From Acidobacteriota bacterium (GTDB lineage Bacteria; Acidobacteriota; Vicinamibacteria; Vicinamibacterales; UBA2999), in contig JAQBVV010000010.1 in assembly GCA_027622905.1 (NCBI GenBank), positions 1 through 43,903 of the forward strand: DNA of 43,903 bases. Reading direction: 5' to 3'. Below, piece by piece: positions 32,612-42,031 of the stretch (position 1 is its first letter; each line of letters opens with the position of its first letter). A program made the position numbers and the translations under genes. The notes beneath the pieces are model-generated. The model saw only the letters and a program-made list of their open reading frames with translations, did no database searches and was not told the DNA's origin.

Positions 32612-34018
32612 TCAGGTGGCGGCCGCCGCCGTAGCGTCAGCTGGCGCCGGCTCGTCATCGGTGAGAAACGCGGCCAGGACCAACGCCGGCCAGACCTGAA
32701 CCAGCAGTCGGTCAACCGTCGTCATCACGAGCCATTCGATCTCCATGGACGTCAGGAGATAGATGCCGTAGTAGCCGGCAAACATCACGCCGATCACCGC
32801 GAGGATCGAGCGCGTCGACCTGCCAATTCGCGTAACCGCAACCAGAGCAGACGCGACCAGACTCAGCGGCACCACGCCGCCAGCCAGTGGGCCTCCCCAC
32901 GCACTGGCATATTGCCACAACAACGGGTCGACGACGGCGTGACGTTCGGGCCCAAGAAACCGCTCCAGGAGCAGCGCAATCGTCGGGGCTTCCGTCAAGT
33001 ACGCAGGCGCCACGGGCGCCACAACCAACTTGAACCATGCAAGAGTCACCAACGCCGGAGCCGCGCCGACCACCCACCATCCCGCCAGACGAGGCCGTGC
33101 CTGGGGAAGCGCGCGCCACACGACCAAGGCTGCTGTGGCCGCCACGACCAGGAGACCTTCGTTCTTTGTCCATGCCGCCAGACCGGCGAGCGTCCCTGCG
33201 AGCAGGAACGAGCCGACCGGATCGCCTTCCGTGCGACCGATGGCGACCGTGGCCTCGCGGAGCACGACAAGCGTCGAGACAAGAAAGAACGCAAACGGCA
33301 CATCCGCCTGCTGGGACGCGACCTGCTGCACAAAGGTCCCAGCCGCGAGCAGGACTGAGCCCGCAATCCACGCGCGCGCGCGGCCCGCATCAAGCGCACC
33401 GACAACAGCGGTGACGATCGACGCGCCGAACACCATGGCCACCGTCACCGGCACGATCGTAAGCTCGGCACCGGCATACGCCCACAACCTGGCCACTATC
33501 GTCGGTACAAGGAGGGGGTGGCCGGGGTTCGACCAGTCGTTCGCCAGCAGCGCCGACCAGCCGGCATCGCCGCGGTACAGGAATCGTGCCTTCTGGTTCC
33601 AGACAGCCCAGGCGTCCCATTCGCCGTGGGGCGCAGCCGTGTACGCCACGATTGCCGAAACGACCGCCATCACAGCGACGACGGCAAATACCCCACGCGC
33701 GAGCCAATCGGTGGTGGTCACTGGGCGTGGCGACTCTGCAGCCCGCCTCTGTGAGGCCGAAGGGAGACGTCGGATATGCCACCACGCAATGGCTCCGACG
33801 AATGTCCACAGCATTGAATCGACGACCACGAACGAACGGCCGATGACCATGCCGAGGGCGAGGAGCCATGTCGTTGTCAGGGAAGACAGGCCGAGGCCGA
33901 CGCAGACCACGAGAGCGAGAAGGACGGCGCGGGACCGAATGCCCGAATGGAGCCGCAACGCAACGATCGCGGCCCCCACGGCTGCGACCGGAAGCAGGAG
34001 GCCGGCAACGGCTCCCAT
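32612..34018 (-). CDS. Polytopic GT-C-type glycosyltransferase-like membrane protein
   Basis: This is a 468-residue protein with hydrophobic segments throughout. After the first spans comes an extracytoplasmic loop with EWDAWAVWNQKARFLYRG and DWSNPGHPLLVP, where the Asp and aromatic residues resemble the catalytic loop of PMT/ArnT-type (GT39/GT83) enzymes. Such enzymes transfer sugars from polyprenyl phosphate donors outside the membrane. The ATG at 34018 shares a base with the stop of the small gene upstream (TGATG), so the pair is coupled; a GTG at 34021 is also possible. Confidence 0.7.
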   Translation of the reverse strand: MGAVAGLLLPVAAVGAAIVALRLHSGIRSRAVLLALVVCVGLGLSSLTTTWLLALGMVIGRSFVVVDSMLWTFVGAIAWWHIRRLPSASQRRAAESPRPVTTTDWLARGVFAVVAVMAVVSAIVAYTAAPHGEWDAWAVWNQKARFLYRGDAGWSALLANDWSNPGHPLLVPTIVARLWAYAGAELTIVPVTVAMVFGASIVTAVVGALDAGRARAWIAGSVLLAAGTFVQQVASQQADVPFAFFLVSTLVVLREATVAIGRTEGDPVGSFLLAGTLAGLAAWTKNEGLLVVAATAALVVWRALPQARPRLAGWWVVGAAPALVTLAWFKLVVAPVAPAYLTEAPTIALLLERFLGPERHAVVDPLLWQYASAWGGPLAGGVVPLSLVASALVAVTRIGRSTRSILAVIGVMFAGYYGIYLLTSMEIEWLVMTTVDRLLVQVWPALVLAAFLTDDEPAPADATAAAAT

Positions 34019-34449
34019 CACGGAACGAGCCGCCGATACACGCGATGACCACTCGGAAATATTCTGATGAGGTGGTAGCCCTCAAGCCGTGGGTCGCCAC
34101 CCGAGCGCTCCGTCCCTCGAGCGACGATCAAGAACTCCGGCCCTACGCGTCCAACGACGACGCGGGGCGCCAGCGCATACTGCGCCGCAAAGTACATGCG
34201 AACCGCGGCGTCTGTGCCAGCGTCGTCGCCATACGCCTCGAGATAGCCGACCAACCCGCTCGGGGGGAGGTCGAAAACCAGCGCCAGAAACTCTGCCTCC
34301 AGGTCGGCTATCGGATCGGGCTCTCGCGCGAGCCCTACTCGCACTGCTGAGATGGCTGCGAGAAGGCTCCAGACGAGCAGTGTGCAACCGATGGCCGACC
34401 GCCCCCAGCTACGCACTCGGAACATGAGCATTCGCAGAGGATGTGACAT
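34018..34449 (-). CDS. Small membrane-anchored protein of unknown function
   Basis: This is a 143-residue protein with one hydrophobic segment (residues ~18-36) and a soluble C-terminal part containing LVFDLPPSGLVGYLEAY and LAPRVVVGRVGPEFLIV. It probably sits in the membrane with its C-terminus outside. I do not recognise the family. No ribosome binding site is visible at ATG 34449, and internal ATG codons nearby may be used. Coupling to the following GT-C-like gene suggests the two proteins work together. Confidence 0.6.
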   Translation of the reverse strand: MSHPLRMLMFRVRSWGRSAIGCTLLVWSLLAAISAVRVGLAREPDPIADLEAEFLALVFDLPPSGLVGYLEAYGDDAGTDAAVRMYFAAQYALAPRVVVGRVGPEFLIVARGTERSGGDPRLEGYHLIRIFPSGHRVYRRLVP

Positions 34450-34494
34450 TCGCGATCAGCGGCGCGTCCTGCCACCCGGAAAGTGGCATCCTTC

Positions 34495-35787
34495 TTACAG
34501 CCTGAACACGTGCGGCGCCTCGACACCTTTCAGCGCGTTACGGGTGTCAACCACGATGGGAAAGCGCCTCACGATGCTCGGATAGTCGAACACACGATGA
34601 TCCGTACAGATGACGGCGCAGTCGATGCCCTCCCCTGCGCCCTCCTCCGGGACCGAGGTCAGATCGATCGATGCATGGCGCAACGACGGCACGAACGGGT
34701 CGGTGTAACTCATCGTGGCGCCACGCCCAGACAACAGCTCCAAAATATCAAGCGCCGGCGATTCACGCATATCGCTGACGTCTTTCTTGTAGGCCACCCC
34801 GAAGAGATGAATCCTGGAGCCGTTGACCGATTTCTTGATCGTATTCAGCGCCTCGCTCACACGCTCGACCACGTATGCGGGCATCGACGCGTTGACCTGA
34901 CCCGCCAGTTCAATGAATCGGCATTCGAACCCGCTTTGACGCGCCTTCCAGGAGAGGTAAAAGGGATCGATCGGGATACAGTGCCCACCTAGACCAGGCC
35001 CAGGATAGAACGGCATGAAACCAAACGGCTTCGTACCCGCGGCGTCGATGACCTCCCAGACGTCAATATTCATGCGATGCGCCATCAAGGCAATCTCGTT
35101 GACAAGCCCGATGTTCACCGCGCGAAACGTGTTCTCAAGCAGCTTCACCATCTCCGCCACGCGCGTCGAGCTGACCGGCACAACTGTCTCGACAATCGCG
35201 CGGTACAGATCTGACGCCAGCTCCGTACTCTGCTTGTCGAAACCACCGACGACCTTCGGGATCGTGCGGGTGTCGAAATTCGGGTTGCCCGGGTCCACAC
35301 GTTCTGGCGAAAAGGCGAGGTAGAAATCGGTGCCTGCCCTCAGACCGTTCTCTTCGAGCGCCGGCTGGACGACCTCATCTGTCGTTCCCGGATACGTGGT
35401 CGATTCAAGAATCACCAGCTGGCCACGGGTCAGACTCGCCTTGACTGCGTCGACGGCCTGAATCACATACGACAGATCCGGATCCTTGGTCTTGCGCAGC
35501 GGCGTCGGCACACAGATGTCGATGGCATCCATGTCCTTCAAGGTCGACATGTCGGTCGTCGCTCTCAGCCGCCCTGCCTCGACACACGCCGCGACATCCT
35601 CCGTCCTGACATCAAGGATGTAACTGCGACCTGCGTTGATCTCGTCGGTCTTCGGAACATCGACGTCGAAGCCGGTCACGTCGAAACCCTTCTTCGCAAA
35701 CTCGACCGCCAGCGGCAGTCCAACATAGCCGAGACCGATCACGCCAATCCGCGCGGTACGATCTCGAATCCTTGCCTTCACGTTCAC
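34495..35787 (-). CDS. UDP-sugar 6-dehydrogenase (UDP-N-acetylhexosamine type)
   Basis: This is a 430-residue enzyme that oxidises C6 of a UDP-sugar twice to the uronic acid. RIGVIGLGYVGLPLAVEF is the NAD loop, EMVKLLENTFRAVNIGLVNE holds catalytic Lys215 and Asn219, and GPGLGGHCIPIDPF holds nucleophile Cys270. The C-terminal part (VAYKKDVSDMRESPA) closes the site. It resembles the WbpA/WecC branch, hence UDP-GlcNAc or UDP-ManNAc as likely substrates. The GTG start at 35787 has GAAGGGG upstream; a longer frame to 35910 overlaps the neighbouring gene and lacks family match. It follows gmd by 41 bases. Confidence 0.9.
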   Translation of the reverse strand: MNVKARIRDRTARIGVIGLGYVGLPLAVEFAKKGFDVTGFDVDVPKTDEINAGRSYILDVRTEDVAACVEAGRLRATTDMSTLKDMDAIDICVPTPLRKTKDPDLSYVIQAVDAVKASLTRGQLVILESTTYPGTTDEVVQPALEENGLRAGTDFYLAFSPERVDPGNPNFDTRTIPKVVGGFDKQSTELASDLYRAIVETVVPVSSTRVAEMVKLLENTFRAVNIGLVNEIALMAHRMNIDVWEVIDAAGTKPFGFMPFYPGPGLGGHCIPIDPFYLSWKARQSGFECRFIELAGQVNASMPAYVVERVSEALNTIKKSVNGSRIHLFGVAYKKDVSDMRESPALDILELLSGRGATMSYTDPFVPSLRHASIDLTSVPEEGAGEGIDCAVICTDHRVFDYPSIVRRFPIVVDTRNALKGVEAPHVFRL

Positions 35788-35828
35788 GATGTCCCCTTCG
35801 CGTCTGTGGCTGTCGTCATCCCTGCTGC

Positions 35829-36797
35829 TCACGCAGACTTGGACAATCGCGCGACGTCCGCATCGACCATCATCGCAACGAGCTGCTCGAAGTTGACCTG
35901 TGGCTCCCAACCAAGAACCTCTCGCGCACGAGAGGCGTCACCGATCAAGTGATCCACCTCTGCCGGCCGCAGAAACGCGGGATCAACCTGGACGAACTTC
36001 TGCCAGTCGAGCCCGGCGTGTCCAAAGGCAGCCTCCACGAGCTCCCGAACCGAATGCGACACACCTGTGGCGATGACGTAGTCGTCAGCCGTGTCCTGCT
36101 GCAACATCAGCCACATCGCACGAACGTAATCCCCGGCGAAGCCCCAGTCCCGGCAGGCGTCGAGATTACCAAGGCCCAGGTGACTGGCAAGCCCCAGCTT
36201 GATGCGAGCCACCCCGTCAGTCACCTTCCGCGTGACGAACTCGAGCCCACGACGCGGGGACTCGTGATTGAACAGGATGCCTGAGGACGCGAACATGCCG
36301 TAGCTTTCACGGTAGTTCACGGTGATGTAGTGCCCGAACACCTTCGACACGCCGTACGGGCTTCTCGGATAGAAGGGCGTCATCTCCGTCTGCGGCACCT
36401 CCCTCACGCGCCCGTACATTTCGCTGGACGATGCCTGATAGATACGGATATCCGTATCAACATGGCGAACCGCCTCGAGCACCCGCGTCACACCCTGGGC
36501 GTTGAACTCGCCTGTGAGCAACGGTTGATCCCATGAGGCTGGTACGAAGGACATCGCGGCGAGGTTGTAAACCTCGTGCGGCCTCACGTCCTGGACCACG
36601 CGTATCAGTGACAGTTGATCGAGCAGATCGGCGGGTCGGAGCGTGATGCGATCGAGCAGGTGCTCGATCCGCCAGAAATTCGCGGCGCTCAGCCGGCGCA
36701 CGACGCCGGTGACCTCGTATCCCTTGCTCAGCAGCAATTCCGCGAGATACGAGCCGTCTTGCCCTGTAATACCTGTAATAATCGCCCGCTTAGCCAT
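35829..36797 (-). CDS. gmd: GDP-mannose 4,6-dehydratase
   Basis: This is a 322-residue SDR enzyme that converts GDP-mannose to GDP-4-keto-6-deoxymannose. It begins [18 protein letters not shown], continues with [28 protein letters not shown] (Tyr148, Lys152) and [11 protein letters not shown], and has the family signature [16 protein letters not shown]. The ATG at 36797 has AGG five bases upstream. It follows the RmlD-like reductase by nine bases; together they could make a GDP-6-deoxyhexose such as GDP-rhamnose. Confidence 0.93.
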   Translation of the reverse strand: MAKRAIITGITGQDGSYLAELLLSKGYEVTGVVRRLSAANFWRIEHLLDRITLRPADLLDQLSLIRVVQDVRPHEVYNLAAMSFVPASWDQPLLTGEFNAQGVTRVLEAVRHVDTDIRIYQASSSEMYGRVREVPQTEMTPFYPRSPYGVSKVFGHYITVNYRESYGMFASSGILFNHESPRRGLEFVTRKVTDGVARIKLGLASHLGLGNLDACRDWGFAGDYVRAMWLMLQQDTADDYVIATGVSHSVRELVEAAFGHAGLDWQKFVQVDPAFLRPAEVDHLIGDASRAREVLGWEPQVNFEQLVAMMVDADVARLSKSA

Positions 36798-36806
36798 ATA
36801 ACCTGT

Positions 36807-37676
36807 CTATGTTATCCCGCCGCCCGCCACGCGCGTGAGTCGCCGCCGTAGCGCGTCGTTCCAGGAGGGCATCGCAAAGCCTGCCGCTGCGAGCTTCCGA
36901 CCGGCCAGCGCGCAGTATCGTGGGCGCGATGCCCGAAACGTCGCCCGGTCCATCGTGACGCACCGAAACTGTGGGTGCACGCCCAGCAGGCGTGCAGCCT
37001 CCGCCGCCACCTCGTGCCACGTCGCGTGACCGTCGTTCACGCAGTGGTACAAACCGGGTGCAACCCGGCCGTCAAGCAGATGTCTGACGGCACCAACGAT
37101 GTCATGGACGTAGCTCGGTGATACCACCCGGTCGGTGAACACCGTCACCTCACGGCCCTGCTCCAGACTCGCAATGATAGCGTCCAGCGATCCAGAACGA
37201 CCTGACCATCCCACAGGAGCGCCAAAGAGGCTCTCCACGCGAAGGACGAACCCACGCGGTGCATCGAGCGCAAACCATTCGCCGAGCAGCTTGCTGAGTC
37301 CGTACACGCTCCGCGGTGCGACGGCGTCGGTCTCGACATACGGCTCCGCAGCCTCGCCGTCGAACACGAAATCAGTACTGAAGTGAACGAACAGCGCCCC
37401 GCACGCCTCGGCCGCGCGTGCCAGGCTACGAACACCGAAGGCATTGACAGCGAAAGCCTTCTCTGGATGATCCTCGGCGCCGTCCACGTCGTTGAACGCC
37501 GCGCAGTTGATGACCGCCGCTGGCGCCGTCCCCGTGATGGCCTGACGTACCGCGTCCGGATCGGTGATGTCGAGCGTCGCATGCGTATGGGCGACGACAT
37601 CCGCGCCGCCACTGGCCGCGACGATCGACGCTCCGAGCCGACCGGCCGCGCCAACGACAATCACGGGGCCAGTCAT
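36807..37676 (-). CDS. RmlD-like 4-keto-6-deoxysugar reductase
   Basis: This is a 289-residue extended SDR: PVIVVGAAGRLGASIV is the cofactor loop, AVINCAAFNDVDGAE, FSTDFVFDG and VYGLSKLLGE (catalytic Tyr and Lys) follow, as in dTDP-4-dehydrorhamnose reductases. No rmlA, rmlB or rmlC is present, while gmd is next door, so the substrate is more likely GDP-4-keto-6-deoxymannose than a dTDP sugar. That is inference. The start has CAGGG five bases upstream. It is divergent from the flavoprotein gene, sharing a 62-base control region. Confidence 0.85.
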   Translation of the reverse strand: MTGPVIVVGAAGRLGASIVAASGGADVVAHTHATLDITDPDAVRQAITGTAPAAVINCAAFNDVDGAEDHPEKAFAVNAFGVRSLARAAEACGALFVHFSTDFVFDGEAAEPYVETDAVAPRSVYGLSKLLGEWFALDAPRGFVLRVESLFGAPVGWSGRSGSLDAIIASLEQGREVTVFTDRVVSPSYVHDIVGAVRHLLDGRVAPGLYHCVNDGHATWHEVAAEAARLLGVHPQFRCVTMDRATFRASRPRYCALAGRKLAAAGFAMPSWNDALRRRLTRVAGGGIT

Positions 37677-37679
37677 GGC

Positions 37680-37721
37680 ACCCTGTATCCGCCAGTTAGA
37701 GCCACTTGCAAACCCTGTATC
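37680..37721. repeat. 10-base direct repeat in the shared divergent control region
   Basis: ACCCTGTATC occurs at 37680-37689 and 37712-37721, 32 bases apart (about three helical turns), between the RmlD-like gene and the flavoprotein gene. This spacing suits a dimeric regulator binding one face of the DNA. Confidence 0.5.
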
Positions 37722-37738
37722 GTACCATCTTCGAGCAT

Positions 37739-38845
37739 ATGCACAGCACGTCCAGGATAGACACCGCGATCATCGGAGCGGGAGTGGTCGGCCTCGCTGC
37801 GGCGTGGGCGGTTGCCCGTCGCGGCCACAGTGTCTGCGTGCTTGAACGCGAGCGACGTCCCGGGACGGCCACGAGCACGCGCAACAGCCAGGTCATTCAT
37901 GCAGGTCTGTACTACCCGGCTGGAACGCTCAAGGCTCGATCCTGTGTCGAGGGCGCGCGGCTGCTGTACGAGTTTTGCGAGGCGCACGGTGTGCCGCACG
38001 CACGATGCGGGAAACTGATCGTAGCCTCAACCGACGAAGAGACTGACGGGCTCCTGGCACTGAAGGCGCTCGGTGAAGCCAACGGCGCGAAGGGCCTGGA
38101 CATCGTCGACCAGCGGTTCGTCCGAGCGCGCGAACCGCACGTGCGCGCCTCGGCAGCGCTCTACTCTCCACACTCGGGCATCGTGGACGCTGAGGCACTC
38201 ATCCGCACACTGGAGACCCTCTGCGCCGATCGTGATGCTGTCGTCCTCCCTGGCACTCCGCTGCTCGCCGGGGAACATCACGCCGATAACGTCGAGCTTC
38301 GTACCCCCGCTGAGCGGATTCTGGCGCGGGCCGTCGTCAATGCGGCTGGGCTCTACGCGGACGAGGTCTCCGCCGCCCTTGGCGGCGAAGCGTTCACAGT
38401 CTTTCCGTGTCGCGGAGAGTATGCCGAACTCATTCCGTCGAAGTCGTCGCTCCTCCGCGGCCTGGTCTACCCTCTTCCGCACGCATCCGGACATTCGCTC
38501 GGCGTCCACTTGACCAAGACGACGCACGGGACCGTGACCCTGGGTCCCACAGCGCGCTTCCAGTCACGCAAGGACGACTACGAATCCGACCGCGTGCCTC
38601 TCGAGGAGTTTCTTGGCCCGGCCCGAACACTATTGCCGGAGCTACTCCTCGAGGATCTCCGTCTTGGTAGCAGCGGCATCCGCCCGAAGCTTCACCCTCC
38701 TGACGGTTCGTTTGCCGATTTCTGGGTAGCGCGGGACCGAAACTGTGAGCGCTTGATTCAGGCAGCGGGGATCGAGTCGCCAGGGCTCACGGCGTGCCTG
38801 GCTCTCGGTGAGCGTATCGCGGATCTGGTTGAGGCTGCGATCTGA
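37739..38845 (+). CDS. FAD-dependent oxidase of the L-2-hydroxyglutarate dehydrogenase (LhgO) family
   Basis: This is a 368-residue flavoprotein with the FAD loop [13 protein letters not shown] (Gly13, Gly15, Gly18), the [15 protein letters not shown] segment typical of LhgO/L2HGDH, and [10 protein letters not shown] near the end. Such enzymes oxidise L-2-hydroxyglutarate or related hydroxy acids to oxo acids. ATG 37739 is preferred; a TTG at 37706 lies in the control region. It is the only plus-strand gene in this part of the polysaccharide locus, so it may be a resident gene rather than part of the pathway. Confidence 0.87.
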   Translation: MHSTSRIDTAIIGAGVVGLAAAWAVARRGHSVCVLERERRPGTATSTRNSQVIHAGLYYPAGTLKARSCVEGARLLYEFCEAHGVPHARCGKLIVASTDEETDGLLALKALGEANGAKGLDIVDQRFVRAREPHVRASAALYSPHSGIVDAEALIRTLETLCADRDAVVLPGTPLLAGEHHADNVELRTPAERILARAVVNAAGLYADEVSAALGGEAFTVFPCRGEYAELIPSKSSLLRGLVYPLPHASGHSLGVHLTKTTHGTVTLGPTARFQSRKDDYESDRVPLEEFLGPARTLLPELLLEDLRLGSSGIRPKLHPPDGSFADFWVARDRNCERLIQAAGIESPGLTACLALGERIADLVEAAI

Positions 38846-38856
38846 GCACCAGCACG

Positions 38857-39753
38857 TCACGCATCGGATGCCTCCACGCGTCCGTCTGGAGCATCCTGGA
38901 TGCCCAATCGAAGATGTAACCAGCACCGTACCGAAAGAAGTACTCTCGCCAGCCACCTCTTCGATGAGGAGTTCGAAGCGACGTGGGTCACGTAGTACAG
39001 GTACGCGCTGTCATGAAACGCGCGTATCGATGACGCGCGAACGCTTCGGCTTGACTGGCCTACGCGATGAGTCGCGGTCGCGGCTGGCACGTACCGGATC
39101 TGAGCGCCTACTCCTCGCAGCCGCCTGCACAAGTCGGCGTCTTCCCAGTACAGGAAATACCGCTCGTCGAATCCGTGCACACGCTCGAGCGCCTCGCGAC
39201 GCGCGAGCAGGCAAGCGCCGGACAGCCAATCGACCGCCACGCTCTGCTCCCCCTGGCGCCCGGCGTCGCTGCTCACGACGTTCCGCCTCGCGACAGCAAG
39301 GTCCGGCAACAGCCGCCGCAACACAGTGGTCCGCCCGAACAGCCCGGTGAACATATCCGGATCGCCCCTGGCGCTCCCCTGGACTGTGCCGTCAGGATTG
39401 AGAATGCGAGGACCGGCGACTGCGTACGCACCGGCGCTCGCCAGCTCCCGCGTCAGGATGCCGACGGCACCGGCCCCAAGTCTGCAGTCTGGATTCATCA
39501 GCAGCACGAGGGCTCCGGACGTGGCCGCCAACCCCTGATTGACGCCCCGCGCGAAGCCGACGTTCTCGGGGTTCCGTACGAGCCGCACGTGCGGAGCGAA
39601 GTCGACGACCACCTCGGCGCTACCGTCAGAGGACGCGTTGTCCACCACGACCGCCTCCCACTGCTGGCCCGCAAGCTCGATGGCAATCGAGTTCAGGGCA
39701 CGAGCGAGCTCTCGTCCAGCGTTGTAATTGACGAGGACCGCGCTAATCTGCAA
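38857..39753 (-). CDS. GT2 glycosyltransferase, rhamnosyltransferase (WbbL)-like
   Basis: This is a 298-residue enzyme starting ISAVLVNYNAGRELARAL, with VVDNASSDGSAEVV, NVGFARGVNQG, the metal site LLMNPDCRL, WLSGACLLARREA, and YFLYWEDADLCRRLRG as the catalytic-base region. This is the WbbL-type rhamnosyltransferase pattern. It starts at TTG 39753, overlapping the end of the upstream GT2 gene by 11 bases. It would add one sugar, perhaps a rhamnose-like 6-deoxyhexose, to the lipid-linked repeat unit. Confidence 0.87.
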   Translation of the reverse strand: MQISAVLVNYNAGRELARALNSIAIELAGQQWEAVVVDNASSDGSAEVVVDFAPHVRLVRNPENVGFARGVNQGLAATSGALVLLMNPDCRLGAGAVGILTRELASAGAYAVAGPRILNPDGTVQGSARGDPDMFTGLFGRTTVLRRLLPDLAVARRNVVSSDAGRQGEQSVAVDWLSGACLLARREALERVHGFDERYFLYWEDADLCRRLRGVGAQIRYVPAATATHRVGQSSRSVRASSIRAFHDSAYLYYVTHVASNSSSKRWLARVLLSVRCWLHLRLGIQDAPDGRVEASDA

Positions 39754-40819
39754 CCTGGTTGTCTTTTTCCCGGGACAGCCCCGAATCGAATCGCTTTTCG
39801 CGAAGCTTCGTCGCGAACCATCGTCGCTCCAGGTACGGCTCGATCCCCGCGGCGCCGACGACTCGACTCCGCTGAATCAACCGGCGCTTCCGCAGCACCT
39901 CAGGCAGTCCGCCAATGGCCGCCATCTTCGCTCTGATGAATGGCATCAGCACACCCAGCCGTGAGAAGTGAGCGGCAGCGGCCACGGTATACACAAGATG
40001 GCCCGGCAAGGTTCGCAGGAGGAGCGACGCGGGAGTGTTCTTCAGATACAGCCACTCCAGATTTCGCTGTCCATGGAACACCGACTGCGCGGTGGCCGTT
40101 CCGAGCGTCGCGCTACCGTGATGCCGCACGATCGCGTCAGGGACATATCGACAACGGTAACCGCGCAGCCGTGCCCGGTACGACAGGTCCACGTCCTCGT
40201 GGGACGCAAAGAAATCGTCGTCGAATCCGCCGATCTCCTCAAAGACCGACTTTGGCATCAGGCACGCGGCTCCGCACACACCGAATACCTCTGTAGCAGC
40301 GTCTGCCAGTTCGGCCGACTGCCCATGATGCCACTTGAACGCGCCGCCCCATCGCAGTAATCCGTCACCGGCACTGTCGATGACACGTGGGTCATGCATG
40401 TACACGATCCGTGAGGTCACGAGCGCAAAGCCGGCGCTCATGTCGACCCCGGCGCGCAGTGCCCGGAGCCACGTGTCCTCGGCGACCGTATCGTTGTTCA
40501 GAAACGCGACGTATGCACCGCGCGCCTCACGCGCGCCGGCATTATTGCCACCCGTAAAGCCGCGGTTCTCGGTGAGCTCGACAACCCGGACATGCGGAAA
40601 CCGTGCGCGTACGAACTCCGCGCTCCCATCGGTTGATCCATTGTCCACGACGATGATCTCTGCACTCACGCCTTGCTGCGCCTCGGCGGCACGCAGGCAG
40701 GCGTCCAGGTACTGGCGGCCATTCCACGTGACGATGATTATGGAAATCTCCGGACCCTGTCGTTCGCATGACGGTTTCACACTCGCACCCGACCCCGTGG
40801 GCCGATCTCCCGGTGTCAC
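39743..40819 (-). CDS. GT2 glycosyltransferase
   Basis: This is a GT-A enzyme of about 358 residues. The catalytic domain starts ISIIIVTWNGRQYLDACLRA, then VVDNGSTDGSAEFV, NRGFTGGNNAGA, FLNNDTVAEDTWL, GACLMPKSVFEEIGG and FASHEDVDLSYRARL, followed by a C-terminal region with a hydrophobic stretch. The start is uncertain: GTG 40819 is chosen, GTG at 40840 or 40780 is possible; the frame continues upstream to 41065 but that part overlaps the GT4 gene and is not coding. It lies between the GT4 gene and the WbbL-like gene, all overlapping or nearly so. Confidence 0.85.
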   Translation of the reverse strand: MTPGDRPTGSGASVKPSCERQGPEISIIIVTWNGRQYLDACLRAAEAQQGVSAEIIVVDNGSTDGSAEFVRARFPHVRVVELTENRGFTGGNNAGAREARGAYVAFLNNDTVAEDTWLRALRAGVDMSAGFALVTSRIVYMHDPRVIDSAGDGLLRWGGAFKWHHGQSAELADAATEVFGVCGAACLMPKSVFEEIGGFDDDFFASHEDVDLSYRARLRGYRCRYVPDAIVRHHGSATLGTATAQSVFHGQRNLEWLYLKNTPASLLLRTLPGHLVYTVAAAAHFSRLGVLMPFIRAKMAAIGGLPEVLRKRRLIQRSRVVGAAGIEPYLERRWFATKLREKRFDSGLSREKDNQVAD

Positions 40820-40829
40820 GACGCCGCGT

Positions 40830-41951
40830 TCATCGCGCACACACCTGCCGGTAGGCCTCCAGCGTGAGCGTCGCCGTACGGGCCCATGTAAACTCCGCGC
40901 TCCGCCGCAGCCCGGCTGCGCGGCAGCGTGCGCGCGTCCGTTCGCTGCCGACGACGTCGATGATGGCCTGTGTCCACGCGCCCCGGTCGCTGGGATCGAG
41001 AAGTATCCCGGCGTCACCCAACACCTCAGGCATCGATGCAGCACGCGACGCGATGACCGGCACACCGCATGCCATCGCTTCGACTATTGGCAATCCGAAA
41101 CCTTCATAGAGCGACGGGTACACGAGCGCAATGGCGCCAGCATACAGACGGCGAAGGTCTGCTTCGTCTACCGCACCCAGTCGAACCACCGCGTCGGCCT
41201 CTCCTGACCGCTCGGCGATCGCGCGCAACGTGTCGCCGACGCCTCGGTCTTCACCAGCCAGCACCAGCGACAGCGCTTGGCGTACCGGGCTGGAATCTCT
41301 CCTGGCCTCCAATACGGCCTCAACGAGCATCGCCAGGTTTCTCCGCTCGTGCAGATCGCCGACGTGAAGCAGATACGGCTGACGAATACCTGCCAGGGGA
41401 TCACCGGGGCGGTCGACATCGCCCGGCAGGAACCCGCCGTCCACACCGAGCGGCGTCACAGCGATACGTTCAGCTGGAATGCCGTACGCGGCCATGATCT
41501 CCGTCTCGGAAAAATGGGAGATCGTCAGCACGCGAGAGGCCGCGTGCGCGCTGGCCCGATAGAACGCGCGCCGCACCCAGTCGCGCCGGTAGGGGTACCA
41601 CTGCGGATGCCGCTGGTAGCTCACGTCGTGAATCGTCAGGACGACTGGCACCGGCGACCACAATGGTGCCGTGTAGGCCGGGGCATGCACCACATCAACA
41701 CCGGCACGCCACGCGGCCTGGGGAAGTCCGACCATCGTCCAGCCGAGATTGGTGGGGAGGTGCGGAGGCTCCGCAACGTGGCCCACGCCTTCGGGAATCA
41801 CGCTCGGATTCGTCCCCCCAAGCGCCACAACAGACAGTGGCTCCCCCAGCGCGAGCAAGGCACGTGTCAGTCCGTTCACGTAACGACGAACGCCGGCCGC
41901 CGGAGACGAGAACGCGCGACCGTCGAGTCCGATTCGAAGCGTCTCGGTCAA
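40830..41951 (-). CDS. GT4-family glycosyltransferase
   Basis: This is a GT-B enzyme of about 373 residues. The N-terminal half has LRIGLDGRAFSSPAAGVRRYV and VLTIHDVSYQRHPQWYP. The C-terminal half has LLHVGDLHERRNLAMLVEA and the donor-binding E-x7-E motif in YEGFGLPIVEAMACG. Retaining transferases of this type often add mannose or related sugars. The TTG at 41951 with GACGGA upstream is preferred; a GTG at 42068 in the same frame would overlap the WecA-like gene by 37 bases. It is the second gene of a run that starts with the WecA-like gene. Confidence 0.87.
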   Translation of the reverse strand: MTETLRIGLDGRAFSSPAAGVRRYVNGLTRALLALGEPLSVVALGGTNPSVIPEGVGHVAEPPHLPTNLGWTMVGLPQAAWRAGVDVVHAPAYTAPLWSPVPVVLTIHDVSYQRHPQWYPYRRDWVRRAFYRASAHAASRVLTISHFSETEIMAAYGIPAERIAVTPLGVDGGFLPGDVDRPGDPLAGIRQPYLLHVGDLHERRNLAMLVEAVLEARRDSSPVRQALSLVLAGEDRGVGDTLRAIAERSGEADAVVRLGAVDEADLRRLYAGAIALVYPSLYEGFGLPIVEAMACGVPVIASRAASMPEVLGDAGILLDPSDRGAWTQAIIDVVGSERTRARCRAAGLRRSAEFTWARTATLTLEAYRQVCAR

Positions 41952-42031
41952 CGGCCATCCGTCACGATCGGACGCCGATACACGACACGTCGAACGGTCA
42001 AGGTGGGGAGACTCACCCTGCGCGTCACACC

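Noticed and set aside
33030-34067. 345-codon plus-strand frame opposite the GT-C-like gene
   Set aside because: Thr/Ala/Arg-rich translation without motifs; the minus strand encodes a clear membrane protein.
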